Made by a program: the position numbers and the translations under genes. From Streptomyces brevispora (GTDB lineage Bacteria; Actinomycetota; Actinomycetes; Streptomycetales; Streptomycetaceae), in contig NZ_VIWW01000001.1 in NCBI RefSeq assembly GCF_007829885.1, positions 3,100,001 through 3,164,000 of the forward strand: DNA of 64,000 nucleotides, written 5' to 3'. Below are positions 36,526-45,425 of this stretch, in pieces (positions within the stretch are counted from its first letter, which is position 1; each line of letters opens with the position of its first letter). Under the pieces are notes generated by a model. That model was not told where the DNA came from. It worked only from the letters and a program-made list of their open reading frames with translations, and did no database searches.

Positions 36526-37373
36526 GCCGCCACCCTTTCCTCGGCCCAGCGCCGCACATGCGGCAGATCGTCGTCCAGCCAGAAGGCGCTCTGCTCGGGG
36601 TCCCGTGAGTCGGTCACGACCAGGATCTCCTCGAACTTCGCGCCGGTACCCCGGAATCCGAGGTGCGGTTCGACCGCCCACAGGCCCGGCCGCGGGGGAT
36701 GACCGGAGAAGCGGTGCGGACTCCAGAGCGGCGACCAGCCGTCCCGGTGCCCGTGGACCGCATCACTCAGCAGGCCCTTGAGCGACTGGGTGCCGAACCC
36801 GAACACCTGCGGCGACCAACGGCGTTCGGCGACGCGGCCGACCTTGTGGGCGATGACCCCGAAGGGATACGCCCGATGCCGGTTGGCGTAGCCCTGCCTG
36901 ATCATCAGGCGCTCCACGTCCTCGTATATCTCACGCAGTGGGCGCCGTTCGCGTATCTCGCGCAGGATCAGCTCGCGGTGCACCTCCAGGTCGGCGAGCA
37001 GCTTGTCGTGCAGGGGGTTCAGCCCCAGCCAGCCGGAGTAGCCGATGCCAGCGGTGAATCCCTTGTACACCGGAGCCACGTCGAGGATGAACGGCATCCC
37101 CGGCTCCAGTTGCCGGTTGGTCGGGAAGAACTGCAGCGGCACCTTGAAACCGGTGAACGCCGTACGGTCCCCGAACCAGGCGAAGGGGAGATGGAACCAG
37201 TCCCGCACCCCGCGCTCCCGCAGCCACTCGCGCTGCATCCCGGCCGCTTCCCGCTCGGTCACCCCCGGCCTCAGACGGGCGGCGACCGCTTCCGCGCAGG
37301 CGTACGCGAGACGCTGCACGTCTCTGAACCCCGGTAACTCCGGGGCCCGTTCGTCGATCACCCGCGAGGCCAT
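36522..37373 (-). CDS. M24 (pita-bread) metallopeptidase-like protein
   Basis: A 283-residue protein of the creatinase/aminopeptidase P fold. The N-terminal helix region (MQREWLRERGVRDWFH) and the strand FILDVAPVYKGFTAGIGYSG are visible, and the C-terminal RPGLWAVEPHLGFRGTGAKFEE holds the late glutamates. In the usual family the second metal ligand is an Asp in a 'SD.TR' segment; here that place reads GFTAGIGYS, so the metal site may be incomplete. It is the first gene of a three-gene operon with EphD and MerR. The ATG at 37373 (MASRVIDERAPELPGF) was chosen over a poor upstream extension. Confidence 0.8.
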   Translation of the reverse strand: MASRVIDERAPELPGFRDVQRLAYACAEAVAARLRPGVTEREAAGMQREWLRERGVRDWFHLPFAWFGDRTAFTGFKVPLQFFPTNRQLEPGMPFILDVAPVYKGFTAGIGYSGWLGLNPLHDKLLADLEVHRELILREIRERRPLREIYEDVERLMIRQGYANRHRAYPFGVIAHKVGRVAERRWSPQVFGFGTQSLKGLLSDAVHGHRDGWSPLWSPHRFSGHPPRPGLWAVEPHLGFRGTGAKFEEILVVTDSRDPEQSAFWLDDDLPHVRRWAEERVAA

Positions 37374-37633
37374 GCCACCGTCCGTTCCCTGCCGATTGCG
37401 GTACGTGCCCGTAACGTGACACTGATGAATGTGACAATGTCCGGCGGCTACGTCAAGGGGTGCGCCGGACCTGTGGACAACTCCGCGGACCACCCGGCGC
37501 GGCGGCCCGAAACGGACTGCCGGGCTCCTCCTTCAAGGGGTCCCCCCCTACGGGTCCGTACATCTGGAGTCTGACGAGAAACCAGCCGCCAGGTCTGACG
37601 ACCGGTGTGGCCCGCGCCACTACCGTCGATGAG

Positions 37634-38668
37634 GTGACTGTCATTGCGACCGAAAGCCTGAGCAAGCGGTTCCCCCGGGTGACCGCGCTTGACCGGCTCT
37701 CCTTGGACATCGGCCCCGGTGTGACCGGGCTGGTGGGCGCCAACGGAGCCGGCAAGTCCACGTTGATCAAGATCCTGCTGGGTCTGTCTCCCGCCACCGA
37801 GGGCCGGGCCGCAGTGCTCGGGCTCGATGTCTCGACCAGCGGCGCCGCCATCCGGGAACGGGTCGGCTACATGCCCGAGCACGACTGCCTGCCGCCCGAC
37901 GTCTCGGCCACCGAGTTCGTCGTCCACATGGCCAGGATGTCCGGACTGCCGCCCACCGCGGCACGCGAACGCACCGCGGACACACTGCGCCACGTCGGCC
38001 TGTACGAGGAGCGCTACCGCCCCATCGGGGGCTACTCCACCGGTATGAAACAGCGGGTGAAGCTGGCCCAGGCCCTGGTCCACGACCCGAAGCTGGTCCT
38101 CCTTGACGAGCCGACCAACGGCCTGGACCCGGTCGGCCGCGACGAGATGCTCGGTCTGATCCGGCGGGTTCACACCGACTTCGGCATCTCGGTCCTGGTC
38201 ACCTCGCACCTCCTGGGCGAACTGGAACGCACCTGCGACCACGTCGTCATCATCGACGGCGGAGCCCTGCTGCGCTCCAGCTCCACCAGCGATTTCACCC
38301 AGAGCACCACGACCCTCGCGGTCGAGGTCACCGACAGCGACACCCACCCCGACGGCACCGACGCCCTGCGCCGTGCCCTCACCGCCACGGGGATCAAGCT
38401 GGTGGGCCTCGACGGTCTGGACACCGAGGGACTGCCGGGAGCGGGCCGCATCCTGCTGATCGAGGCGACCGGCGAGGAGACGTACGACATCGTCCGCGAC
38501 AGCGTCGCCGGCCTCGGGCTCGGCCTCGTCCGGATGGAACAGCGCCGCCACCACATCGCCGAGGTCTTCCGTACCGAAGAGGCACCGGCAGCGCAGGCCG
38601 TGACGCAGAACGCGTCCGTGGCCGCCGGGGCCGTACAGCAGAAGGGGAGCGGCAGCGATGAGCACTGA
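37634..38668 (+). CDS. ABC transporter ATP-binding protein (first of two)
   Basis: About 344 residues from the GTG at 37634. Walker A is VGANGAGKSTLIKILLG, the signature is YSTGMKQRVKLAQALVH, Walker B LVLLDEPTNGLDP, and the H-loop LVTSHLLGELE. The C-terminal ~110 residues form the extra domain seen in ABC-2 exporter ATPases. It should power the permease at 38658, whose start overlaps this gene by 11 bases. The start is uncertain: GAGG overlaps the GTG itself, and the frame continues upstream with an unlikely leader. Confidence 0.88.
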   Translation: MTVIATESLSKRFPRVTALDRLSLDIGPGVTGLVGANGAGKSTLIKILLGLSPATEGRAAVLGLDVSTSGAAIRERVGYMPEHDCLPPDVSATEFVVHMARMSGLPPTAARERTADTLRHVGLYEERYRPIGGYSTGMKQRVKLAQALVHDPKLVLLDEPTNGLDPVGRDEMLGLIRRVHTDFGISVLVTSHLLGELERTCDHVVIIDGGALLRSSSTSDFTQSTTTLAVEVTDSDTHPDGTDALRRALTATGIKLVGLDGLDTEGLPGAGRILLIEATGEETYDIVRDSVAGLGLGLVRMEQRRHHIAEVFRTEEAPAAQAVTQNASVAAGAVQQKGSGSDEH

Positions 38669-39566
38669 GACCGGCATCGCGACCGGGAGCGAGACCTCCC
38701 GGATCCACAACATCGGCTACCGCGCCTACGACGGACCGCGCCTCGGCCGGGCCTACGCGCGCCGCTCGCTCTACTCGCAGTCCCTGCGCGGTTCCTTCGG
38801 GCTCGGCCGTTCGGTCAAGTCCAAGGTGCTGCCTATGCTGCTGTTCGGCGTGATGTGCCTGGTGGCGGCGATCATCGTGGCGGTGGCCATCGCCGCCCCC
38901 GACACGACGAAGCTGCCGGTCAAGTACACCTCGTACGCGGTCTACCTCCAGGCGGTCATCGGCCTGTTCCTCGCCTCGCAGGCACCGCAGTCGGTCTCCA
39001 GGGACCTTCGTTTCAAGAGCGTGCCGCTGTACTTCTCCCGGCCGATCGAGCGGGGCGACTACGTCATCGCCAAGTTCGCCGCCATGGCCTCCGCACTCTT
39101 CGTCCTCACCGGTGCGCCGCTCGTCATCCTCTACGCGGGCGCGCTGCTCGCGAAGTTCGACTTCGGCGACCAGACCAAGTGGTTCGCCCAGGGAATGGTG
39201 TCGGTGGCGCTGCTCTCCGTACTCTTCGCAGGCCTCGGCCTGGTGATGGCCGCCCTCACCCCGCGCCGGGGCTTCGGCGTCGCCGCGGTGATCGCGGTGC
39301 TCACCATCTCCTACGGTGCGGTCTCCACCGTCCAGGGCATCGCCTGGTCGACGGGGTCCGCCGGATCCGTCCCGTGGCTGGGGCTCTTCTCCCCGATCAC
39401 CCTGATCGACGGTGTGCAGACCGCGTTCCTCGGAGCGACCTCCGCCTTCCCCGGCGGACACGGCCCGGGAGCCGGTGCCGGAGTGGTCTATCTGATCGTT
39501 GTCCTCGCGCTCATCGCCGGTTCGTACGCCGTACTGATGCGCCGCTACCGGAGGGTCGGGCTGTGA
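38658..39566 (+). CDS. ABC-2 type permease (first of two)
   Basis: A 302-residue permease with about six transmembrane segments, beginning with a soluble N-terminus (RIHNIGYRAYDGPRLGRAYA) that is conserved in this Streptomyces family. Hydrophobic stretches include LPMLLFGVMCLVAAIIVAVA and GVVYLIVVLALIAGSYAVLM. Overlapping genes on both sides show it is part of one operon. Substrate unknown. Confidence 0.88.
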   Translation: MSTETGIATGSETSRIHNIGYRAYDGPRLGRAYARRSLYSQSLRGSFGLGRSVKSKVLPMLLFGVMCLVAAIIVAVAIAAPDTTKLPVKYTSYAVYLQAVIGLFLASQAPQSVSRDLRFKSVPLYFSRPIERGDYVIAKFAAMASALFVLTGAPLVILYAGALLAKFDFGDQTKWFAQGMVSVALLSVLFAGLGLVMAALTPRRGFGVAAVIAVLTISYGAVSTVQGIAWSTGSAGSVPWLGLFSPITLIDGVQTAFLGATSAFPGGHGPGAGAGVVYLIVVLALIAGSYAVLMRRYRRVGL

Positions 39567-40474
39567 CCACCATCGAGATCGACCACACCTCCCGCTGGTT
39601 CGGCAATGTGGTCGCCGTCAACGACGTGAGCATGACCGTGGGACCGGGCGTCACCGGTCTGCTGGGCCCCAACGGTGCCGGCAAGTCCACGCTGATCAAC
39701 ATGATGGCCGGATTCCTCGCTCCGTCGACGGGCACGGTCACGCTCGACGGCAAGGCGATCTGGCGCAACGAGGCCGTGTACCGGGAGATCGGCATCGTGC
39801 CCGAGCGGGAGGGCATGTACGACTTCCTGACCGGCCGCGAGTTCGTGGTGGCCAACGCGGAACTGCACGGTCTCGGCGACGCCGAGGCGGCCGCAGCGCT
39901 GGCCACGGTCCAGATGGAGTACGCGCAGGACCGCAAGATCTCGACGTACAGCAAGGGCATGCGCCAGCGCGTGAAGATGGCGTCCGCCCTGGTCCACAAC
40001 CCGTCCGTGCTGCTGCTCGACGAGCCGTTCAACGGAATGGACCCGCGTCAGCGGATGCAGCTGATGGATCTGCTGCGACGGATGGGAGGGGAGGGCCGCA
40101 CGGTTCTCTTCTCCTCCCACATCCTCGAAGAGGTCGAGCAACTCGCCTCGCACATCGAGGTGATCGTGGCCGGACGGCACGCCGCGTCCGGTGACTTCCG
40201 GAAGATCCGCCGGCTGATGACGGACCGCCCCCACCGCTATCTCGTACGGTCCAGCGACGACCGCGCGCTCGCTGCCGCGCTCATCGCTGACCCGTCGACG
40301 GCCGGGATCGAAGTGGACCTGACCGAACAGGCCCTGCGCATCCAGGCGGTCGACTTCGGGCGTTTCACCACGCTCCTGCCGAAGGTGGCACGCGAGCAGG
40401 GCATCCGGCTGCTGACCGTTTCGCCGTCCGACGAATCCCTCGAATCGGTCTTTTCCTATCTCGTAGCGGCCTGA
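39563..40474 (+). CDS. ABC transporter ATP-binding protein (second of two)
   Basis: A 303-residue ATPase: Walker A LLGPNGAGKSTLINMMAG, signature YSKGMRQRVKMASALVH, Walker B LLLDEPFNGMDP, H-loop FSSHILEEVEQLA. Its GTG overlaps the stop of the permease gene (GTGA). The C-terminal domain ends LESVFSYLVAA, as in CcmA-type ATPases. It pairs with the permease at 40505, giving an operon that encodes two complete ABC-2 systems or one heterotetramer. Confidence 0.9.
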   Translation: MTTIEIDHTSRWFGNVVAVNDVSMTVGPGVTGLLGPNGAGKSTLINMMAGFLAPSTGTVTLDGKAIWRNEAVYREIGIVPEREGMYDFLTGREFVVANAELHGLGDAEAAAALATVQMEYAQDRKISTYSKGMRQRVKMASALVHNPSVLLLDEPFNGMDPRQRMQLMDLLRRMGGEGRTVLFSSHILEEVEQLASHIEVIVAGRHAASGDFRKIRRLMTDRPHRYLVRSSDDRALAAALIADPSTAGIEVDLTEQALRIQAVDFGRFTTLLPKVAREQGIRLLTVSPSDESLESVFSYLVAA

Positions 40475-40504
40475 GTAGTGGCCGATAAGGAGCTGTGAAG
40501 CGTC

Positions 40505-41224
40505 ATGTACGACCCCACAGTCGCCCGGCTCACCTACCGGGCCCTGCTCGGCCGGCGCCGGGCCGCCATCCTCTTCATCCTGCCCGCACTGCTGGTGATC
40601 ATCGCAGTGGCGGTACGGATGTTCGCCGGGGCCGATGACCAGGTCGCCTCCGACGTGCTGGGCGGCTTCGCCATCGCCACCATGGTGCCGCTGATCGGCG
40701 TGATCGCCGGTACCGGAGCGATCGGGCCGGAGATCGACGACGGATCGATCGTCTACCTGCTGGCCAAGCCGGTGACCCGGCCGGCGATCATCTTCACCAA
40801 GCTGATCGTGGCGATCGCCGTGACGATGGTGTTCTCGGCGGTGCCGACCCTGGTCGCCGGCCTGATCCTCAACGGCAACGGCCAGCAGATCGCGGTGGCT
40901 TACACGATCGCCGCCCTGGTCGCCTCGATCGCCTACAGCGCGCTGTTCCTGCTCCTGGGCACGGTCAGCCGGCACGCGGTGGTCCTCGGACTCGTCTACG
41001 CGCTGGTCTGGGAGGCCCTCTTCGGCAGCCTGGTCCCCGGTGCGCGCACGCTCAGTGTCCAGCAGTGGTCCCTCGCGCTGGCCGAGAAGGTCGGCGGGGG
41101 CGGCGCCATCACCTCCGACGTCGGACTGCCGCTCGCGACGGTGCTGCTGATCCTGGTCACCGTGGCGGCGACCTGGTACGCGGGCCAGAAGCTGCGCACC
41201 CTGAAGCTCGCCGGCGAGGAGTGA
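40505..41224 (+). CDS. ABC-2 type permease (second of two)
   Basis: A 239-residue membrane protein of about six helices (RRRAAILFILPALLVIIAVA, VASIAYSALFLLLGTVS) with the loop GPEIDDGSIVYLLAKPVTRP that is typical of ABC-2 permeases. It lies 30 bases after the second ATPase and ends the operon before a strong terminator at 41241-41279. Confidence 0.9.
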   Translation: MYDPTVARLTYRALLGRRRAAILFILPALLVIIAVAVRMFAGADDQVASDVLGGFAIATMVPLIGVIAGTGAIGPEIDDGSIVYLLAKPVTRPAIIFTKLIVAIAVTMVFSAVPTLVAGLILNGNGQQIAVAYTIAALVASIAYSALFLLLGTVSRHAVVLGLVYALVWEALFGSLVPGARTLSVQQWSLALAEKVGGGGAITSDVGLPLATVLLILVTVAATWYAGQKLRTLKLAGEE

Positions 41225-41240
41225 GCGCAGGCATCCTGCG

Positions 41241-41279
41241 ATACGACAACCCTCGTCCGACGGACGGGGGTTGTCGTAT
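41241..41279 (+). terminator. hairpin terminator after the ABC operon
   Basis: Arms ATACGACAACCC (41241-41252) and GGGTTGTCGTAT (41268-41279) around a loop that can pair further (CGTCC/GGACG). Confidence 0.9.
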
Positions 41280-41521
41280 GTCGGACAGTCATACGCGTAA
41301 CGGTACGGATATTGGTTCGTTGCTCAGGTCGCGTGGAGGCAACTGGCATCTGTGGCGTCGAGCTTTCGTGAATTCGGGGAATGCCGATGCCGATGGGACA
41401 CGTCTACGGGCGAGACCCATCGGGTCGGCCATTGAGCAAGTGGCAACCGTGAGCGTCCTCCGCCCCTGAAGCCCGGGGAGAGGGCCGTCCCCCGCCGCTT
41501 TCACGATCGGAAGGCATGTCC

Positions 41522-42217
41522 ATGCCCACGGAAGTCGCCCTGCTCGAATCGCGCGCGCTGCGCGTCGAGCAGATGGGGCGCGTCGACGCCCTCGACAAGG
41601 TCAAGAGCCTTGTCATGCTCCCGGATGGAGTTCACGTTCGCACAGAGGACGTGGCTCGTTACTTCGAAGTATCCACAGAGGTCGTCAAGAAGGTGATCCA
41701 GCGCCACCGCGCGGAGATGGAGGAGAACGGCCTCAGGCTGCTGCGGGGTGCTGACCTGCGCATTTTCAATAGGGACATGATGTCCCTATTGGGCGGCGGG
41801 CAGGGTGAAAGTTATCCACAGGCGCACGCGCAGCTCACGCTCTACACCCGCAGGACCGTCCTCAACGTAGCGATGCTTCTTCGCGACAGCGACATCGCGC
41901 GCTGCGTCCGTACGTACCTCCTCGACGCCGAGCAGGACCTGCGGGCGGGATACGCCTCGCTCGAACACCGCGTCACCCGGGTCGAAAGCTGCCTGGCCGG
42001 TGTCGGTACCGCTCTGCAGGAGCTGGGGCCGGTGCTCAACCGGATGTCGTTGCGGCTCGACAGTCTCGACCGGAGGCTGGAGGTCACGCAGCAGGTGGTC
42101 GGTGGCATGAGCGTGTGGCTGGGCGGGGTGTCCGAGGACATCGTCCGGCTCGACGGGCGGATGGACGAGCTCGCACGCGACCTGAAGGATCTGAGCCGCC
42201 GCAACAGGAGTCGCTGA
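41522..42217 (+). CDS. putative DNA-binding protein with C-terminal coiled coil
   Basis: About 231 residues from the ATG at 41522, which has GGAAGG seven bases upstream; an ATG at 41516 is too close. The N-terminal ~65 residues look like a helix-turn-helix (RTEDVARYFEVSTEVVKKVI then QRHRAEMEENG). The middle has TRRTVLNVAMLLRDSDIARC and VRTYLLDAEQ, a motif I recall from phage-antirepressor-like Streptomyces proteins. The C-terminal ~90 residues have heptad-like spacing (LNRMSLRLDSLDRRLEVTQQ). Function is unknown. Its coding sequence contains a perfect 25-base palindrome (41767-41791) and a DnaA-type box (41812-41820). Confidence 0.75.
   Translation: MPTEVALLESRALRVEQMGRVDALDKVKSLVMLPDGVHVRTEDVARYFEVSTEVVKKVIQRHRAEMEENGLRLLRGADLRIFNRDMMSLLGGGQGESYPQAHAQLTLYTRRTVLNVAMLLRDSDIARCVRTYLLDAEQDLRAGYASLEHRVTRVESCLAGVGTALQELGPVLNRMSLRLDSLDRRLEVTQQVVGGMSVWLGGVSEDIVRLDGRMDELARDLKDLSRRNRSR
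41767..41791. promoter_or_regulatory. perfect 25-base palindrome inside the DNA-binding-like gene
   Basis: Arms CAATAGGGACAT and ATGTCCCTATTG around a single G. The position is within codons of the preceding gene. It is AT-richer than its surroundings. A bound dimeric protein is a more natural explanation than an RNA hairpin with a one-base loop. Confidence 0.75.
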
Positions 42218-42486
42218 GCAGGCCCTGATGTCCGGTGCCGCCCGCCACCCGTAAATGAGTGGCACCGGGCGTCGAGGGAACGGCACAGTGGGCGGTACGG
42301 CACACGCCGGGATCGGCACCACAGACCGGGAGAGGAGCGCGGCGATGACCGAGAGTCCGAGTCCGCCGAGCTCCCACCAGGGCGTGGCCGAGCGGGCACC
42401 GGAGTAGTCAGCGACTGCTCCGCCGAGCCGCTTCGAGCAGTACGCCCGGGCGGCCGTCCACGCGCATCGCGCACGGCCGCCCTCCC
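42218..42486. other. intergenic stretch before tRNA-Ser(GCT)
   Basis: About 270 bases with no gene seen. It must hold the tRNA promoter and the end of the upstream transcript. Confidence 0.5.
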
Positions 42487-42574
<88 letters not shown>

Positions 42575-42667
42575 CCTCAGGCAGCCGGCCCCCGCAGGCT
42601 TCCGGATGATCTCTCGGTTTGGAACCGGCCGGACCCCACGAGCCCGGCACGACCCGAACGAGCGACC

Positions 42668-43465
42668 CTAGAGCAACTGCTCCAGCGCCACCGCGATCCC
42701 GTCGTCCTCGTTCGACGCGGTGATCTCGTGGGCCACGGCCTTCAGGTCCTCGTGCGCGTTGGCCATCGCCACGCCGTGCTGCGACCAGGCGAACATCGGG
42801 ATGTCGTTCGGCATGTCACCAAAGGCGATCGTGTCCGCCGCCTTCACTCCCAGCCGACGCGCGGCCAGCGAGAGGCCGGTGGCCTTGCTGAGCCCCAGCG
42901 GCAGGATCTCCACGACCCCCGGGCCGGCCATGACCACGTCGACCAGATTGCCGACCGCCGCTCGCGCGGCCTTCGCCAGTGCGTCGTCGTCCAGATCCGG
43001 GTGCTGGATGTAGACCTTGTTCAGGGGGGCAGCCCACATCTCGGCCGTGTCCTGCACGAAGACGGCAGGCAGCGGACCCTCCTGCACGCGGTAGTCCGGG
43101 CCGACCAGCACCTCGCCTTCGAGCCCGTCCCGGCTGGCCGCCAGCGCCAGCGGGCCGACCTCTGCCTCGATCTTGGAGAGCGCGAGACCGGCGAGCTGCC
43201 GGTCCAGCGTCAGCGAGGTCAGCAGTTTGCGCTCGCCCGCGTGGTAGACCTGCGCACCCTGGCCACAGACCGCCAGGCCCTCGTAGCCCAGGTCGTCCAG
43301 GATGTGCCGGGTCCACGGGACGGCGCGGCCGGTGACGATGATGTGCGCCGCACCGGCCGCGGTGACCGCGGCCAGTGCCTCGCGGGTGCGCCCGGAGACC
43401 GTGTCGTCGTCACGCAGCAGCGTGCCGTCGAGATCGGTCGCGACGAGCTTGTAGGGAAAGGTCAC
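42668..43465 (-). CDS. HAD-superfamily (Cof-type) phosphatase
   Basis: A 265-residue HAD hydrolase closely related to the one at 25267-26133. Motifs: [60 protein letters not shown]. Its GTG start overlaps the serS stop (GTGA), so it is co-translated with seryl-tRNA synthetase. This pairing is conserved in Streptomyces from memory, but no functional link to tRNA charging is known. Confidence 0.9.
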   Translation of the reverse strand: MTFPYKLVATDLDGTLLRDDDTVSGRTREALAAVTAAGAAHIIVTGRAVPWTRHILDDLGYEGLAVCGQGAQVYHAGERKLLTSLTLDRQLAGLALSKIEAEVGPLALAASRDGLEGEVLVGPDYRVQEGPLPAVFVQDTAEMWAAPLNKVYIQHPDLDDDALAKAARAAVGNLVDVVMAGPGVVEILPLGLSKATGLSLAARRLGVKAADTIAFGDMPNDIPMFAWSQHGVAMANAHEDLKAVAHEITASNEDDGIAVALEQLL

Positions 43466-44751
43466 TTGGCGACCGGTTCCAGAACCTCACGCCCGCCCAG
43501 GTACGGACGGAGCACCTCGGGCACCCGTACCGAACCGTCGGCCAGCTGGTGGTTCTCCAGGATCGCCACGATGGTGCGCGGGACGGCGCAGAGCGTGCCG
43601 TTCAGCGTGGACAGCGGCTGGAGCACCTTCTTGCCGTCGCGGGTGTCACGCATCCGGACGGACAGCCGGCGTGCCTGGAAACCGTCGCAGTTGGACGCGG
43701 AGGTCAGCTCGCGGTACTTGCCCTGGGTCGGGATCCACGCCTCGCAGTCGAACTTCCTGGAGGCCGAGGCCCCCAGGTCGCCGGTGGCGACATCGATCAC
43801 CTGGAAGGGCAGCCCGAGAGCGGTGAGCCACTGCTTCTCCCAGTCCAGCAGACGCTGGTGCTCGGCCTGGGCGTCCGCCGGGTCGACGTACGAGAACATC
43901 TCGACCTTGTCGAACTGGTGGACCCGGAAGATGCCGCGGGTGTCCTTGCCGTACGTACCGGCCTCGCGGCGGAAGCACGGCGAGAAGCCGGCGTAGCGCA
44001 GCGGCAGCTTGGCCGCGTCGATGATCTCGTCCATGTGGTACGCCGCGAGCGGTACCTCGGAGGTGCCGACCAGGTAGAAGTCGTCCTTCTCCAGGTGGTA
44101 CACGTTCTCCGCGGCCTGGCCGAGGAAGCCGGTGCCCTCCATGGCGCGCGGGCGGACCAGCGCCGGGGTGAGCATCGGGATGAAGCCGGCCTCGGTGGCC
44201 TGGGCGATCGCCGCGTTGACGAGGGCGAGCTCCAGCAGCGCGCCGACGCCCGTCAGGTAGTAGAAGCGCGAGCCGGACACCTTGGCGCCGCGCTCCATGT
44301 CGATCGCGCCGAGCGCCTCGCCGAGCTCCAGGTGGTCCTTGGGCTCGAAGCCCTCGGCACCGAAGTCGCGGATGGTGCCGTGCGTCTCCAGGACGACGAA
44401 GTCCTCCTCGCCACCGACCGGCACGTCCTCGTGGACGATGTTGCCGAGCCGCAGCAGCAGGCTCTTGGTCTCCTCGTCGGCCTCGTCCTGTGCGGCGTCG
44501 GCCGCCTTGACGTCGACCTTGAGCTGCTCGGCCTTCTTCAGGAGCTCGGCGCGCTCCTCCGGAGAGGCCTTGGGGATGAGCTTGCCGAGCGATTTCTGCT
44601 CGGAACGGAGTTCGTCGAACCGAACCCCGGACGACCTGCGCCGCTCGTCGGCGGAGAGAAGGGCGTCGACGAGTTCGACGTCCTCTCCACGGGCGCGCTG
44701 GGAGGCGCGAACACGGTCGGGGTCCTCACGAAGCAGGCGAAGGTCAATCAC
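43462..44751 (-). CDS. serS: seryl-tRNA synthetase
   Basis: A 429-residue class II synthetase that charges tRNA-Ser. The N-terminal coiled-coil arm (~residues 27-105, [20 protein letters not shown]) reads the long variable arm. Class II motifs are visible: motif 2 [20 protein letters not shown] then [11 protein letters not shown], and motif 3 [20 protein letters not shown]. The start is a GTG at 44751 with GGAGGG immediately upstream. It leads a two-gene operon with the HAD phosphatase. No T-box leader was recognised. Confidence 0.97.
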   Translation of the reverse strand: MIDLRLLREDPDRVRASQRARGEDVELVDALLSADERRRSSGVRFDELRSEQKSLGKLIPKASPEERAELLKKAEQLKVDVKAADAAQDEADEETKSLLLRLGNIVHEDVPVGGEEDFVVLETHGTIRDFGAEGFEPKDHLELGEALGAIDMERGAKVSGSRFYYLTGVGALLELALVNAAIAQATEAGFIPMLTPALVRPRAMEGTGFLGQAAENVYHLEKDDFYLVGTSEVPLAAYHMDEIIDAAKLPLRYAGFSPCFRREAGTYGKDTRGIFRVHQFDKVEMFSYVDPADAQAEHQRLLDWEKQWLTALGLPFQVIDVATGDLGASASRKFDCEAWIPTQGKYRELTSASNCDGFQARRLSVRMRDTRDGKKVLQPLSTLNGTLCAVPRTIVAILENHQLADGSVRVPEVLRPYLGGREVLEPVAK

Positions 44752-45425
44752 CCCTCCAGGCTACCGGTGTCGGCTTCCCCAGCTCGAACCGATATCGGCA
44801 AGCGTGTCACTTTGCCCGAATTGCCGGTATTAGTAACGCTGGAGGGGAATCCCTGGCGAGCCCGACGGATGTCGCCGTCAGTAAAGAGGCCCTATTCCCC
44901 TAAATGGGGCAGAAGGGTTCATGTGCCTTGACGTACCCGCCTTGCCCGCAAGGGGAGTTGGCCGACGCTTGTCCACAGGGGGTGGTGGTTCCCAAAAGTT
45001 ATCCACAGGCTGTGAGGAAGATCTGTGGACATGGGGAGATCATTCCGAAAGCGGCGTGAAGGTTCATGGGGTCCCACCTCAAACCCGCCTTGCGTGCTCG
45101 TTCGGGTGGGAATTCCTCGCCTAAAGAGTTGATCAATGGAATTGGGGTGACACGGGGCGCCCTGCCGGCCTGTGGATGGATCTGGGCGGGCTGGGGGAGA
45201 TTTGTCGACCATGTCGCATTGCGGTGTCGACTTGTCCCCAGGTCGAGACTCGCTCCTGTGGATAACTTTGCCGACGATGACAATCTGCTGATCGCACCAG
45301 AGAGAGGGGTGCGCGGAGGGGCAGGGTCGCGAGGGCGAATGGACGTGAGAGTGCGAGAGCGTGAAGGGGTGTGCGAGGGCGTGAGGGTGTGAAGGGGTGA
45401 GGGTCCGACGGGCGGCCGGGGGCCG
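44752..45425. other. 674-base intergenic region between pheA and serS
   Basis: No gene seen. It holds the serS promoter region, the second DnaA-box cluster (44969-45265), an AT-richer patch around 45110-45150, and near 45340-45410 a run of GAGGGCGTGAGGGTGTGAAG-type imperfect repeats next to the pheA stop. Confidence 0.6.
44969..45265. promoter_or_regulatory. DnaA-box cluster 2
   Basis: Boxes: TTGTCCACA (44969-44977), TTATCCACA (44999-45007), TGTGGACAT on the other strand (45024-45032) and TGTGGATAA on the other strand (45257-45265). Three of the four fall within 64 bases. With cluster 1 (33700-33766) and the box at 41812, this makes an unusual concentration of DnaA sites in about 12 kb without replication genes. 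Confidence 0.8.

Noticed and set aside
44752..44968. T-box leader for serS
   Set aside because: No T-box consensus (AGGGTGGNACCGCG-like) or specifier hairpin could be found.
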